A stretch of DNA of 64,000 bases from Claveliimonas sp034178805 (GCF_050314255.1 NZ_JBNPMZ010000011.1:1-64000), one strand, 5' to 3'; shown: positions 1-8,097, counted from the stretch's first letter. The notes: generated by a model from the sequence alone, not told the origin. Translations and numbers: made by a program.

Positions 1-366
1 TACTTCAATTGGTGCTCCACCGGCTGTTATCAAGCAGAAACTCTGACTCCAGAAAGTCTCCTTCCACAGCTTCTTTCGAATCTCAGGGAATTCTTTCTTC
101 AGGAGCCTGCTGCTGGCACTCTTGTAAGCATTGATAAACTTGCTGAGTTCACTTTTGGGCTGGGCTCTGAACATAACATGGATGTGATCACCGTCATGAT
201 TCCACTCATCCACCTCAATGCCATACCTGGGTGCGATATAAGAAAAAATTTCCTTAGCACGGTCAGAAACAGTATCATCAAAGACATATCGTCGGTATTT
301 TACAACCAAAATCAGGTGATAATACAACAGAAAAACCGAATGAGCATTATGGTCTAACTCTCGCAT
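1..366 (-). CDS. tnpA: IS200/IS605 transposase TnpA (Y1-HUH), 3' end missing
   Basis: Read directly from the sequence: the ATG at 366 is preceded by GAAAGGAAG and opens a 122-codon frame running in frame off the left edge. The family signature is clear: YYHLILVVKYRRY near residues 15-27 and the HUH metal-binding motif GDHIHVMF at residues 59-66 (His61, His63). TnpA cuts and joins single-stranded DNA at the ends of its element. The catalytic tyrosine normally lies near residue 125-130, just outside the window, so integrity cannot be judged. No tnpB or IscB/RNA-guided partner is visible in this part. Confidence 0.92.
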   Translation of the reverse strand, partial: MRELDHNAHSVFLLYYHLILVVKYRRYVFDDTVSDRAKEIFSYIAPRYGIEVDEWNHDGDHIHVMFRAQPKSELSKFINAYKSASSRLLKKEFPEIRKKLWKETFWSQSFCLITAGGAPIEV

Positions 367-399
367 AATAAAAGACTTCCTTTCTTATCGACTGAGTAT

Positions 400-428
400 A
401 TTATACCACAATGCTCACCGAGTTTCAA
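400..428 (-). promoter_or_regulatory. sigma-A promoter of tnpA
   Basis: On the minus strand TTGAAA (423-428) and TATAAT (400-405) are separated by exactly 17 bases, ending about 34 bases before the tnpA ATG. Spacing and boxes match the vegetative consensus. Confidence 0.7.
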
Positions 429-487
429 GAACATACGTTCTTTCTTTACAATTCATCCCAACCACCTAAGAGGAGGGGGAATTCTTG

Positions 488-526
488 CTAGATATTGTTA
501 AATTCTTTCTTGAAATCAAATGCCAT
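488..526 (-). pseudogene. GyrI-like domain protein, 5' stub cut by the IS
   Basis: Four bases after the TfoX-like gene stops, an ATG opens MAFDFKKEFNNI and then a stop. The first nine residues match, from memory, the usual start of Lachnospiraceae GyrI-like small-molecule-binding proteins (MAFDFKKE...). The rest is replaced by the IS200/IS605 end, so this is read as the 5' remnant of the last gene of the WYL-regulator operon. The remainder would lie beyond the far end of the IS, outside the window. Confidence 0.6.
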
Positions 527-530
527 AATT

Positions 531-857
531 TTATCCTTTCTTCTTACTCTTTTTCTTTGTCTCTGAAAGATCTTCATACATAGCCAGAATTAGTTCTCTC
601 AGATAACTCTTATTTTCTATTTCGTTTACTAAGAGCATTGGCTTAGCTCCATCATACGGTTTTTCCTGAGGTGCATCCGGAAGAAGTTCTAAGCTTGATG
701 CCGTTACCTTCACCAGTAATCTGTCATCATAGATTCCACCAAATAATTTGTCATTATAATAAAGCAGATATTCACCCATCATCGCTCGATATGAAATTCC
801 TTCTAATCCAGATAGTTGGTCCAGAACAAAATTAAGATATTCTTTCTTTGATGCCAT
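531..857 (-). CDS. TfoX N-terminal domain protein
   Basis: A 108-residue protein beginning MASKKEYLNFVLDQL, with the TfoX N-terminal-like pattern ISYRAMMGEYLLYY and GGIYDDRLLVKVT, ending in a lysine-rich tail. Single-domain TfoX_N proteins of this size are common in Firmicutes; their role is not settled, and the competence role of the full two-domain TfoX should not be assumed. AGGAGTAAAGAGAAAATG sets the start. It follows the TIGR04076 gene by a few bases and precedes the interrupted GyrI-like gene, consistent with one operon. Confidence 0.85.
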   Translation of the reverse strand: MASKKEYLNFVLDQLSGLEGISYRAMMGEYLLYYNDKLFGGIYDDRLLVKVTASSLELLPDAPQEKPYDGAKPMLLVNEIENKSYLRELILAMYEDLSETKKKSKKKG

Positions 858-864
858 TTTCTCT

Positions 865-1215
865 TTACTCCTGATAATATTTACCTTTGTAAAAATTCTC
901 TGCGCCTGTCTTTTCGACTGTCATTCGAAAGCATACACATCCGTCCGGACAAACATAGTCCTTCACATTCTCTTCAATTCCTCCAACAAGTGTTAAATCT
1001 CCGCCACTTCTAACAGCCTGCATATCACCATAAAGGATCTGCATCATTTTAGAACATATTCCATAGCCCTGCTCATTCACGGGACAGCCGTAGGTACAGG
1101 TGTATTTATCACCTATTTCTTCACCATTCCTGCATAAGTGTTCTGTATGGTCACCTCGCAGAAAACCTGTTACCTCTATTGAAAATCTATATTCTTCATC
1201 ATACCATTTCTTCAT
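865..1215 (-). CDS. TIGR04076 family protein
   Basis: A 116-residue cysteine-rich protein. The stretches TGFLRGDHTEH, CTYGCPVNE and VCPDGCVCFRMT fit the TIGR04076 family; the cysteines (CxYGCP, CPDGCxC) suggest metal or disulfide chemistry, but no function is established. The ATG follows GGAGGTCTAATTA, and the upstream WYL gene stops about three bases before the start, so the two are probably translationally linked. Confidence in the family is good, in any activity none. Confidence 0.82.
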   Translation of the reverse strand: MKKWYDEEYRFSIEVTGFLRGDHTEHLCRNGEEIGDKYTCTYGCPVNEQGYGICSKMMQILYGDMQAVRSGGDLTLVGGIEENVKDYVCPDGCVCFRMTVEKTGAENFYKGKYYQE

Positions 1216-1218
1216 TAA

Positions 1219-2130
1219 TTAGACCTCCTTATATTTTTCTGCAAGTTCAGAAGCGATACGAAACAGTTCCTCCCTTATAGACTCTGGTTCAAGAACAGTT
1301 ACCGTGTCCCTGCATGAAAGTACCCAGGACAACAGCCCCTCATCATCAGCATAATCATGTTCAAATAGAAGCTTTCCATCCGGCATCTCTGTAAAAGAGT
1401 CTATACCGTATTCTTCAATCAGATGCCATTTCATTGACGGATGAAAAACTGCTTTTACTTTTGCCCGTGGCGGAAACACCTTCTCATTTGATAAGTCTGG
1501 CATTGGCACCACACTTCTTCTTTCGAAATTTCTGGCATGCACCATATTTGCCATTCGGTTCAGTTTGAACATTCGATAGTCATTCCTTAGCAGACAATAT
1601 CCATAGATGTACCAGCTTGACCATTTGAAAATCAGAAAATACGGTTCCATTTCCCTCTCCGTATTACCGCCCGGAGCATAATACTTAAACTTTAGTGTCT
1701 TCCCAAGCTCGATCGCATCCTGAATCAGTTCAATCTTTGGTGACAGAGAATCTTTATTCCATGATGACAGGTCGATAAGAATAGACTCATTTCCACTGAC
1801 AAAATCAGATGATCCAGCCTTAAGTTTTTCCATAAGCTGCCCATAATAATGGCTGCCGCTTACACTGTCAAGACTTCGAAGACCTGCCATGATCATCTGC
1901 ATATCCTTAGATGTCAGAATCGTCCGATCCATCTTATAGCCATCCATTATGTTAATACCACCGCCTGCACCCTGTGATGTCAAAATTGGAATACCAGCTT
2001 TGCATAAATCTTCAATATCTCTGTTTATTGTTCTTCTTGAAACCTCAAATCTTTCTGCCAATTCCGGAGCAGTTACTTTCTCTTCCTGTAAAAGAATGGA
2101 AAGAATGCCGATAAGCCTATCTATTTTCAT
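1219..2130 (-). CDS. WYL-domain transcriptional regulator (YafY type)
   Basis: The preferred start is MKIDRLIGIL (ATG at 2130), which begins directly with the helix-turn-helix; a longer frame to 2175 adds 15 residues that do not look like protein. Residues about 1-65 form an HTH_11-type DNA-binding domain (APELAERFEVSRRTINRDIEDL), and the C-terminal half is a WYL domain (SSWYIYGYCLLRNDYRMFKLNRM region) that in this family binds a ligand or nucleic acid. It heads an operon with TIGR04076, TfoX-like and GyrI-like genes, so it probably controls them. An 8-bp inverted repeat beside its promoter may be its operator. Confidence 0.88.
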   Translation of the reverse strand: MKIDRLIGILSILLQEEKVTAPELAERFEVSRRTINRDIEDLCKAGIPILTSQGAGGGINIMDGYKMDRTILTSKDMQMIMAGLRSLDSVSGSHYYGQLMEKLKAGSSDFVSGNESILIDLSSWNKDSLSPKIELIQDAIELGKTLKFKYYAPGGNTEREMEPYFLIFKWSSWYIYGYCLLRNDYRMFKLNRMANMVHARNFERRSVVPMPDLSNEKVFPPRAKVKAVFHPSMKWHLIEEYGIDSFTEMPDGKLLFEHDYADDEGLLSWVLSCRDTVTVLEPESIREELFRIASELAEKYKEV

Positions 2131-2162
2131 ATCACTTTCACTTCCTGATTCATTATACCATC

Positions 2163-2224
2163 TGTAACACGTCACCTATGTGTCATGTTCAATTTATATT
2201 ATACTCAAAATAAAAGGTGTTACA
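2163..2224 (-). promoter_or_regulatory. WYL operon promoter region with TGTAACAC inverted repeat
   Basis: TGTAACAC (2163-2170) and GTGTTACA (2217-2224) are a perfect 8-bp inverted repeat flanking an AT-rich stretch containing TATAAT on the minus strand. The layout suggests an operator pair for the WYL regulator; no clean -35 box was found. Confidence 0.4.
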
Positions 2225-2295
2225 TCTGAATGCATCCAAAGTATATGGTACACTATGTAGATCTATATAACTCCTCGCGCAATAATGGGTAAAAC

Positions 2296-2330
2296 AAAAG
2301 CGACCAACTTTTTACGGTTGATCGGCTTTT
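2296..2330 (-). terminator. intrinsic terminator after the C39-like gene
   Basis: The minus-strand RNA forms GC(C)GAUCAAC / GUUGGUCGC with a short A-rich loop, followed by TTTTGTTTT. It lies about 17 bases past the stop of the C39-like gene. Confidence 0.6.
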
Positions 2331-2346
2331 CTATTCCCCAAAATGA

Positions 2347-3171
2347 TTATCCCAGATGATAAGCAATATCAAGCAGTTCTTCTTTTCGATCAAGGTATTC
2401 AATAATAATATAAAACCGTACAGATTTTTTATTTACCTCGTCGTGCCAACGCAAAATAAATTCATCCTCAGTAAGATATGTATAGCTACCGGAAGTCGAT
2501 GGATCCATAAAATAGTAAATATACTTGTTGCTGTTGTTTTTGTCTTTCTTATATCCAATCAATACAACGTAATGACCATCTTCTTCGGTTTTACTTTTAT
2601 AATCGCCTCCATCTCTCCATGCCTGAATCGCACAGATTATCGGTTTTCCTTCATCAAGATTAGTCCTGAAACCTTTAAGTATGTCTAATACACTTTGTTC
2701 ATCTTTTTCCAATTCACAATCATATAAACCAGATTGCACTGAAAGAACTTTTTCCGTCTTACCCGAATGTTCTATATTACTTAAATATTCAACAATCGTC
2801 GAACTATTAGTTCCATCTTCCGGGGTTGCTGCAAGTTCCAAAAGTAGTTTATCTTCTCTGGTATCAAAGTCATAACCCGCATAACGAAGAACAGAAGCAA
2901 CACAGGCTACTCCACAGGTAAAATTATGACTTTGTCTGTATAAAGGTAATCGTAAAAGTTTACTTTCCCCTTGTTTGTCCGTTTCAGGTATTTCCTCTTT
3001 TGGAACATCTGAAACTATAAAGGTATTCCCCTGTGGTACTATATCGTCTGACTTGTAATATTCCTCCATTTGTTCAGCAATATCACTGTCCGCCTGTTCC
3101 TCCGAATATGCTACAACACTCATGCCCACTAAAAATGTCAGCAATAAAATAATAGATAAAAACTTTTTCAT
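2347..3171 (-). CDS. secreted C39-like papain-fold protein
   Basis: The 274-residue product starts with a signal peptide (MKKFLSIILLLTFLVGMSVV, cleavage near the AYS that follows). The mature part has the C39-type pattern: a Cys in NFTCGVACVASVLRYAG near residue 87, a His in EDGHYVVLIGY near 197 and an Asp in MDPSTSG near 220, matching the Cys-His-Asp triad of Peptidase_C39_2 proteins. It is probably an exported cysteine protease or a related papain-fold protein; the substrate is unknown, and no bacteriocin exporter or GG-leader peptide lies beside it. Start set by AGGAGGTTACTCACATG. Confidence 0.82.
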   Translation of the reverse strand: MKKFLSIILLLTFLVGMSVVAYSEEQADSDIAEQMEEYYKSDDIVPQGNTFIVSDVPKEEIPETDKQGESKLLRLPLYRQSHNFTCGVACVASVLRYAGYDFDTREDKLLLELAATPEDGTNSSTIVEYLSNIEHSGKTEKVLSVQSGLYDCELEKDEQSVLDILKGFRTNLDEGKPIICAIQAWRDGGDYKSKTEEDGHYVVLIGYKKDKNNSNKYIYYFMDPSTSGSYTYLTEDEFILRWHDEVNKKSVRFYIIIEYLDRKEELLDIAYHLG

Positions 3172-3205
3172 GTGAGTAACCTCCTAATTTTCATTCTCCA
3201 ACAAT

Positions 3206-3325
3206 TACTTCTGCTTAATTACTGCAGTGTAGGTAATCGTTTCCTGATACTCTCCCGGTTCCGCAGCTTCCCAAGCAGTGATATTTCTCTTTATTCTGTC
3301 AGAGTACCCGATCTTGCTTTCGGGT
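3206..3325 (-). pseudogene. C-terminal fragment of a secreted surface-type protein
   Basis: In the frame overlapping the TetR 3' end about 39 codons read ...NITAWEAAEPGEYQETITYTAVIKQK and stop. The GEYQETITYT ending resembles the last beta-strands of secreted pilin-like or WxL-like Firmicutes proteins, and recalls the AGSYTGTLNFF ending of the protein at 41759. There is no start, signal peptide or ribosome binding site, so it is read as a 3' remnant. Confidence 0.35.
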
Positions 3326-3896
3326 TATATTTCATAATGAAGAGTTCCAAACTTTCTTTTAGTACATCAATCTGTGATTTTAGATAGAACTCATCTTCAA
3401 ACAATGCGTAATGCACACACGCTCGAATCAGAATAAAAATCAATGGTGTCAGTTTTTGATAGGGAATACCCAGTTTGCCTTCTAAGAGTTTCGCATATTC
3501 CGTATATCTTTCATTAACACCGGCAAAAAATTTCTGACCGTACTCCCGATATTTCGGGTGGGTGTACACCTGATACATCAAACGGTACTTTTTTCCGTGC
3601 TTTTCCGCCGTCCAGTATGGTACCTCGTCAATGAACCGCCACAAGCCCTCAACATCTGCGGGGGCTTTCGCCATAAAATCATCTTCCACCTTACTCATAC
3701 AGTATTCGGTGGATTGGATGATAAGGTCATCCAGATTTTCAAAATACTGATACAAGCTCGCAACATTACAGCCGCAAGCGTACGCAATGGCTTTTATCCC
3801 TGTTCCGTAGAACCCTTGATCGGCATAGCAATCGTAACACTTTTCCATGATCTCGATTTTCTTTGCCCTGCGGGCTTCTTCATTCACGGTGCGCAA
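3291..3896 (-). CDS. TetR/AcrR family transcriptional regulator
   Basis: A 201-residue protein with an N-terminal TetR helix-turn-helix (residues about 8-60: ADQGFYGTGIKAIAYACGCNVASLYQYFENLDDLI) and a helical ligand-binding C-terminal domain. The start is a TTG at 3896 placed by GGGAGGGAATCTA; a GTG three codons in is an alternative. The far C-terminus (RSGTLTE) runs into a remnant of another gene, so its last residues may not be native. The target is probably its own promoter; the next gene downstream, the C39-like one, has its own ribosome binding site about 120 bases away. Confidence 0.85.
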   Translation of the reverse strand: MRTVNEEARRAKKIEIMEKCYDCYADQGFYGTGIKAIAYACGCNVASLYQYFENLDDLIIQSTEYCMSKVEDDFMAKAPADVEGLWRFIDEVPYWTAEKHGKKYRLMYQVYTHPKYREYGQKFFAGVNERYTEYAKLLEGKLGIPYQKLTPLIFILIRACVHYALFEDEFYLKSQIDVLKESLELFIMKYNPKARSGTLTE

Positions 3897-3923
3897 TAGA
3901 TTCCCTCCCTTCTCGGCGAAAAA

Positions 3924-3968
3924 ATAAATAATCGTTTATATTATATAAATTTCTGCATGCAAAGTCAA
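3924..3968 (-). promoter_or_regulatory. tetR promoter with adjacent inverted repeat
   Basis: On the minus strand TTGACT (3963-3968), 17 bases, TATAAT (3940-3945). Immediately downstream, ATAAA/TTTAT around six bases (3924-3939) forms a short inverted repeat placed where a TetR repressor would block initiation. Confidence 0.65.
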
Positions 3969-4059
3969 TCAGATTACTCAAACACAATTTACGCAGAAGC
4001 TCTCCAAGCAGATCATCACTTTAAATATTTTTGCGTTATTCATTCTGTGCATTTCTGTT

Positions 4060-5748
4060 TCAATCCAGGTTGCTGTTGTACAATGTCTCTATTTGAAGAC
4101 GACATTGCAGAAACGCTCTACACAGAGACGGGTCAAAATGGCTACCGGAGGACTTCTCAATAATGCCGAATGCCTTGTCGTAGCTAAACTGCTCCTTGTA
4201 TACCCGTTTGCTCACCAATGCGTCAAACACATCCGCCAGCGCCATAATCCGGGCTTCCAAAGGAATCTCCTCCTGGGCAAGTCCGCAGGGATAACCCGTA
4301 CCGTTCCACTTTTCGTGATGATAGTGAGCCACATTCACCGCAATGTTTTTAAATTGAAGATCGTCGGAATTCTGTAGAATCCGAGCCACGATTCCCGCAC
4401 CCTTCTGGGCGTGGAGCTTCATAATCTCATACTCCTCCGAAACGAATTTACCCGGTTTATTGAGAATGCTGTCGGGAATGGCAATCTTTCCGAAGTCATG
4501 CAGAGGTGCGGCTTTGATAATCTGATCCGCAGTTTCCCGGGTCAACACAGAAGAATAGTCAGTGGCCAGCAGATGCTCTACGAACACACGCACCACGTCA
4601 CTGGTGCGACGGATGTGCCCGCCGGTGTTGTTATCCCGGTTTTCAACGATGCTTGCCATACTGACGATGATATCGTTCTGTACCTCCACCAGCCGGGCAG
4701 TTTTCTCCTTCACCTGCGCGCCCAGTTCTTCATTATATCGCTCCACCAATTTGAGGTACTGCTGTTGTGGAGTGTCATCCCTAATACGAATGCAGTGCAG
4801 TTTCTTCCGGTACATCTCGGGAACAGAGTGGCAGACTTCCAGAATTCTACCCTCACGCTCAAAGTAGACAACATCCTGAGAATCCTCTGTCAGAACCCAT
4901 TTTTTTAGCTGAAGCAGGAAATCCGTAGAAAAATCCTGAATTCGGTAATCAATCTTCAGTTTGTTCAGCTCAGGAAACCAGTGCTTGGCCTGTTCATCTG
5001 CACCGGATAAACGGAATTTACCATCACAGATCACGAAGCCATACTCCCGGCTCTCCTCAATGGCTTCTCTGGAAATACCTTTTACATCATAAGTGACCAC
5101 CCGGTTCAGCATCAAGAGAATTCCACCTGCACAAACGGTATAAGCAATTGGCATCAGTTCTACCTTCAGACCTACCATTCGCTCTCCCATGAAGGTAGCA
5201 CTGCACAGAATCAGCAGGCACAGAGATCCCACGCTGACAAAATGTGATACATGCTTCTTCTTGCGAAGCGCATTGGCAACAATACACAGTCCGCAACCCA
5301 GTGTTATTACGATGTATATTGGGCTCAGCTTATGAAGTGGGCCGTATTCCCTTTTCAGGAAGGTGTAGCCGTCACGTATCACCATCTCCACACTGCGGTA
5401 GTACCAGTCCACGTGTCCAGCGGATGATGCTCCCAGGAATATAATTAAGCTAATGCAAATGCACAGCCCAGTTACAACTGGCGGGATGCGAGTTTTGCAC
5501 AAATCTGCAATGGTATGGATTGTGAACAGCAGCAGAAAAGGATATGCCAGGCAATACACCTGATTCCCCAGCAGAACCCCCTCTTCCGTCCTGGCTCCGG
5601 CAATTTGCAGATAACCCAGATTTACGATGACAACCGCAACCGTCATAAGAATATAATACACTGAAATATGCCTTTGAAATCTGCTTAACAGAAAAAAAAC
5701 ATAGCCTATGGAAATCATTAACATTGCAAAATATACTGCCTGCATCAC
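4060..5748 (-). CDS. membrane HD-GYP domain protein, probable c-di-GMP phosphodiesterase
   Basis: Residues 1-215 carry about seven hydrophobic segments resembling the 7TM N-terminus of some histidine kinases, 230-330 a PAS-like region (YGFVICDGKFRLSGAD), then a coiled coil, and 365-555 an HD-GYP domain. The catalytic features are visible: APLHDFGKI (HD pair), the two-His stretch VAHYHHEKWNGTGYP and ALADVFDAL. HD-GYP enzymes hydrolyse c-di-GMP with a di- or tri-metal site. NGTGYP varies slightly from the common DGSGYP. The ATG follows AAGGAGAAACGTG, and the gene has its own promoter. It could counteract the GGDEF protein at 56856 in the same window. Confidence 0.9.
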   Translation of the reverse strand: MMQAVYFAMLMISIGYVFFLLSRFQRHISVYYILMTVAVVIVNLGYLQIAGARTEEGVLLGNQVYCLAYPFLLLFTIHTIADLCKTRIPPVVTGLCICISLIIFLGASSAGHVDWYYRSVEMVIRDGYTFLKREYGPLHKLSPIYIVITLGCGLCIVANALRKKKHVSHFVSVGSLCLLILCSATFMGERMVGLKVELMPIAYTVCAGGILLMLNRVVTYDVKGISREAIEESREYGFVICDGKFRLSGADEQAKHWFPELNKLKIDYRIQDFSTDFLLQLKKWVLTEDSQDVVYFEREGRILEVCHSVPEMYRKKLHCIRIRDDTPQQQYLKLVERYNEELGAQVKEKTARLVEVQNDIIVSMASIVENRDNNTGGHIRRTSDVVRVFVEHLLATDYSSVLTRETADQIIKAAPLHDFGKIAIPDSILNKPGKFVSEEYEIMKLHAQKGAGIVARILQNSDDLQFKNIAVNVAHYHHEKWNGTGYPCGLAQEEIPLEARIMALADVFDALVSKRVYKEQFSYDKAFGIIEKSSGSHFDPSLCRAFLQCRLQIETLYNSNLD

Positions 5749-5813
5749 GTTTCTCCTTCCTTTCTTTTCAGAGCATCTGGGGTGGAATCCGTTCTCGTTT
5801 TTCCCATTTTGTT

Positions 5814-5842
5814 ATTTTATCATATCCCAGTACATTCTGCAA
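5814..5842 (-). promoter_or_regulatory. promoter of the HD-GYP gene
   Basis: Minus strand TTGCAG (5837-5842), 17-base spacer, TAAAAT (5814-5819), about 60 bases before the ATG. Confidence 0.6.
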
Positions 5843-5845
5843 TTT

Positions 5846-5871
5846 AGAAAACGCCCTGCATCCGCAGAGCG
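5846..5871 (-). terminator. intrinsic terminator after PTS EIIA
   Basis: Minus-strand hairpin CGCTCTGC-ggat-GCAGGGCG (5852-5871, one wobble pair) followed by TTTTCT, 100 bases after the EIIA stop and just upstream of the next promoter. Confidence 0.65.
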
Positions 5872-5972
5872 CCATTCCTGTTCTTTCATAATTATACCAC
5901 CCGGAACAGTAATCTTTTACAATTGATACACTTGACATCAAATCATTGAGTAATAAAATACTTTAATTATGA

Positions 5973-6500
5973 TTATTTCTTAAGCTTCATGATCATTTCA
6001 CCAACCTGAACCTGTTTTCCTGTCACACGTTCAATTTCCGCATAATCACAAGAATTGCAGATAATCACCGGAGAAATCACATCATAGCCGGCTTCTGTAA
6101 TTGCCTTGATATCAAATTCCATCATCAAGTCGCCACGTTTTACCTGATCGCCTTCTTTTACGAAGCCCTTAAAATGTTTCCCCTGTAACTTTACAGTATC
6201 AATACCTACATGTATCAGAATCTCAGCACCCTGATCAGAGGTCATGCTGACTGCATGGAGGGAATCAATGAGCATTTCGATTTTTCCGTCAACCGGTGCA
6301 AATACCTTTCCCACCGTCGGTTTTATTGCAATGCCTTTTCCAAGCATTTCCTGCTGAAAAGTTGGATCACTGATTTCTGCACTTGCCACCGCTTCCCCAA
6401 AAATCGGTGCGCAGATAATTTCTTTTCCCGGTTCTTCCGCAAGCGGAGCAATCTGAATTTCTGGTTCTTCACTCTGTTTTTTCTTTAAAAAATTAAACAT
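5973..6500 (-). CDS. crr: PTS glucose-type EIIA component
   Basis: A 175-residue single-domain EIIA-Glc family protein. The phosphorylated His is His97 in ILIHVGIDTVKLQG, with the second conserved His (His82) in IDSLHAVSM. It takes phosphate from HPr and passes it to an EIIB domain, probably the EIICB encoded immediately upstream, which lacks its own EIIA. A linker rich in Glu and Pro (residues 8-28) precedes the domain. GGAGAAGAAGT supports the ATG. In Firmicutes such proteins serve the transporter and are not the adenylate-cyclase regulator known from enterics. Confidence 0.93.
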   Translation of the reverse strand: MFNFLKKKQSEEPEIQIAPLAEEPGKEIICAPIFGEAVASAEISDPTFQQEMLGKGIAIKPTVGKVFAPVDGKIEMLIDSLHAVSMTSDQGAEILIHVGIDTVKLQGKHFKGFVKEGDQVKRGDLMMEFDIKAITEAGYDVISPVIICNSCDYAEIERVTGKQVQVGEMIMKLKK

Positions 6501-6584
6501 ACTTCTTCTCCTTCATCATAAACTTATAATAAATTATGCTTCTGCTACTTCTTCTGCTTTAATAATTATACTATGAGGGAAAAA

Positions 6585-6618
6585 GGCAAAAGTGTGTAAG
6601 GTGTGAGCCAGACACCTT
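6585..6618 (-). terminator. terminator after the EIICB gene
   Basis: AAGGTGT-ctggctc-ACACCTT on the minus strand (6598-6618) followed by a T-rich run (ACTTTTGCCTTTTT), seven bases beyond the stop of the transporter gene; it may reduce read-through into EIIA, which also has a TATAAT box at 6565-6570. Confidence 0.55.
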
Positions 6619-6624
6619 GCAGGA

Positions 6625-8097
6625 TTACATGAGTTTCTTCACTTCGTCGTAGACAAACTGCACCTTGGGTCCGATAATGACCTGGCAGGTGGTCTTGCTG
6701 GGACGAATAACGCCCGCAGCACCGGCAGCTTTGATTTCCTTTTCTTTAACGGTAGTGGAGTCCTTAACCTCAAAGCGCAGACGAGTAGCGCAGTAATCGA
6801 GGCCAGTCACGTTGTCCTTGCCGCCAACGCCTTCCAGAATGGCAGAAGCCAGCGCAGTGTAGTCGTTGTTCTTCGGAGTGATCGTCTTCTCGCTTTCGAC
6901 CTTCTCATTCTCGACCTCACGACCGGGAGTCTTGAGGTCGAACTTACGGATAGCAAAGTCGAACACGACAAAGAACACGATGAACGCAGCAATGCCCAGC
7001 GGAATGATGATCCAGGTCTTGGCAGCGGCGGGCAGGGAGGAGGAGAAGATCAGGTCGGTAGCACCAGCGGAAAAGCAGAAGCCGCCTCGGAAGCCAACGT
7101 AGTAGGTGATGATTGTGAAAACGCCGAAGAGGGCAGCGTACACAACGTACAGTGGGAAGCACAGGAACATGAAGCCGAACTCGAAAGGCTCGGAAACGCC
7201 GCAGATGAAAGCGCAGATAGCAGCGGAAACGACCAGACCGATAGCAGCCTTCTTGTTCTTGGCGTTCTTAACAATCGCCAGAGCAGCGCCAGGGATACCG
7301 AACATCATGCAAGGGAAGAAGCCGGACATGTACATACCGAGACTCCAGCCTACGTCGGCGCTGGTCTTGCCGGCCCAGTAGTTGGACAGGTCGCCCAGAC
7401 CGATGGTGTCGAACCAGAACACGTTGTTGAGAGCGTGATGCAGGCCGGTGGGAATGAGCAGACGGTTGAGGAAGGCGTAAATGCCAGCGCCAACGCCGCC
7501 GAGGCTGACGATACCGTTGCCCAGAGCAACCAGAACACCGAAGATGATGGGCCAGACAAAGACCAGAATCACAGAAACGATGATAGAGGCCAAGCCGGTG
7601 GCAATGGCGACAAAGCGCTTGCCGGAGAAGAAGGCCAGCCAGTCAGGAAGCTGGGTGCCTTTGAACTTGTTGTAGCAGGTAGCACCGATGATGGCAGCCA
7701 GAATGCCAATGAAGGAGTTGCCCGCAATCTTGGAGAACGCAATGTAGTCAACGGAACCTTCCTCCAGAGTACGGACGGCGCTCACAACACCAGGGTTGAG
7801 CAGCGTCTGCATCATCAGGAAGCTGACCAGACCGGCCAAACCGGCAGTGCCGTCGTGGTCATCAGCCAGACCAACAGCAGCACCGACGGCGAACAGCCAG
7901 GCCATATTATCAATCAGAGCGGAACCAGCCTTAATTAGCAGGAAACCGATGGTGTAAGCGGCACCAGTAGTGGCACCCTCAGCACCCATAACGGCGGGTG
8001 CCAGAGCATAGCCAAGGCCCATCAGAATACCGCAAATGGGCAGCGCGGCGACAGGCAGCATCATTGCCTTGCCGAGCTTTTGCAGTTGTTTCATCAT
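6625..8097 (-). CDS. PTS EIICB transporter, glucose/N-acetylglucosamine family (NagE-like)
   Basis: 490 residues: an EIIC membrane domain (1 to about 375) with PTGLHHALNNVFWF and GMYMSGFFPCMMFGIPGAAL, then a linker (KTPGREVENEKVESEK) and an EIIB domain with phosphorylated Cys near residue 435 in LDYCATRLRF. The EIIC motifs resemble NagE most, so GlcNAc or glucose is the likely substrate; EIIA is encoded by the next gene. The DNA stands out: it is visibly richer in G and C and uses GCC/ACC/CTG-type codons much more than its neighbours, which may mean strong expression or transfer from a GC-richer Clostridia species. GGAGGAAGAATCTT precedes the first of two ATGs. Confidence 0.9.
   Translation of the reverse strand: MMKQLQKLGKAMMLPVAALPICGILMGLGYALAPAVMGAEGATTGAAYTIGFLLIKAGSALIDNMAWLFAVGAAVGLADDHDGTAGLAGLVSFLMMQTLLNPGVVSAVRTLEEGSVDYIAFSKIAGNSFIGILAAIIGATCYNKFKGTQLPDWLAFFSGKRFVAIATGLASIIVSVILVFVWPIIFGVLVALGNGIVSLGGVGAGIYAFLNRLLIPTGLHHALNNVFWFDTIGLGDLSNYWAGKTSADVGWSLGMYMSGFFPCMMFGIPGAALAIVKNAKNKKAAIGLVVSAAICAFICGVSEPFEFGFMFLCFPLYVVYAALFGVFTIITYYVGFRGGFCFSAGATDLIFSSSLPAAAKTWIIIPLGIAAFIVFFVVFDFAIRKFDLKTPGREVENEKVESEKTITPKNNDYTALASAILEGVGGKDNVTGLDYCATRLRFEVKDSTTVKEKEIKAAGAAGVIRPSKTTCQVIIGPKVQFVYDEVKKLM

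Larger units (their letters stand above)
1..505 (-). mobile_element. IS200/IS605-family insertion sequence, partial at window edge
   Basis: The element holds a tnpA gene reading off the left edge and an upstream end region of about 100 bases rich in small inverted repeats (for example GAACGTATGTTC on the minus strand). No long terminal inverted repeats are expected for this family, so the outer boundary near base 490-505 is approximate. It is placed there because a GyrI-like reading frame is cut off just beyond it. Confidence 0.75.

Noticed and set aside
4411..4908. 165-codon plus-strand frame
   Set aside because: It lies opposite the HD-GYP gene, whose catalytic motifs are intact on the minus strand; the frame is a shadow.
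5876..5900. TATAAT box at 5891-5896 as promoter of the HD-GYP gene
   Set aside because: It lies before a terminator hairpin, and a better 17-spaced promoter exists after it at 5814-5842.
7435..7938. 167-codon plus-strand frame
   Set aside because: Shadow of the GC-rich EIICB gene, where biased third positions open long antisense frames.
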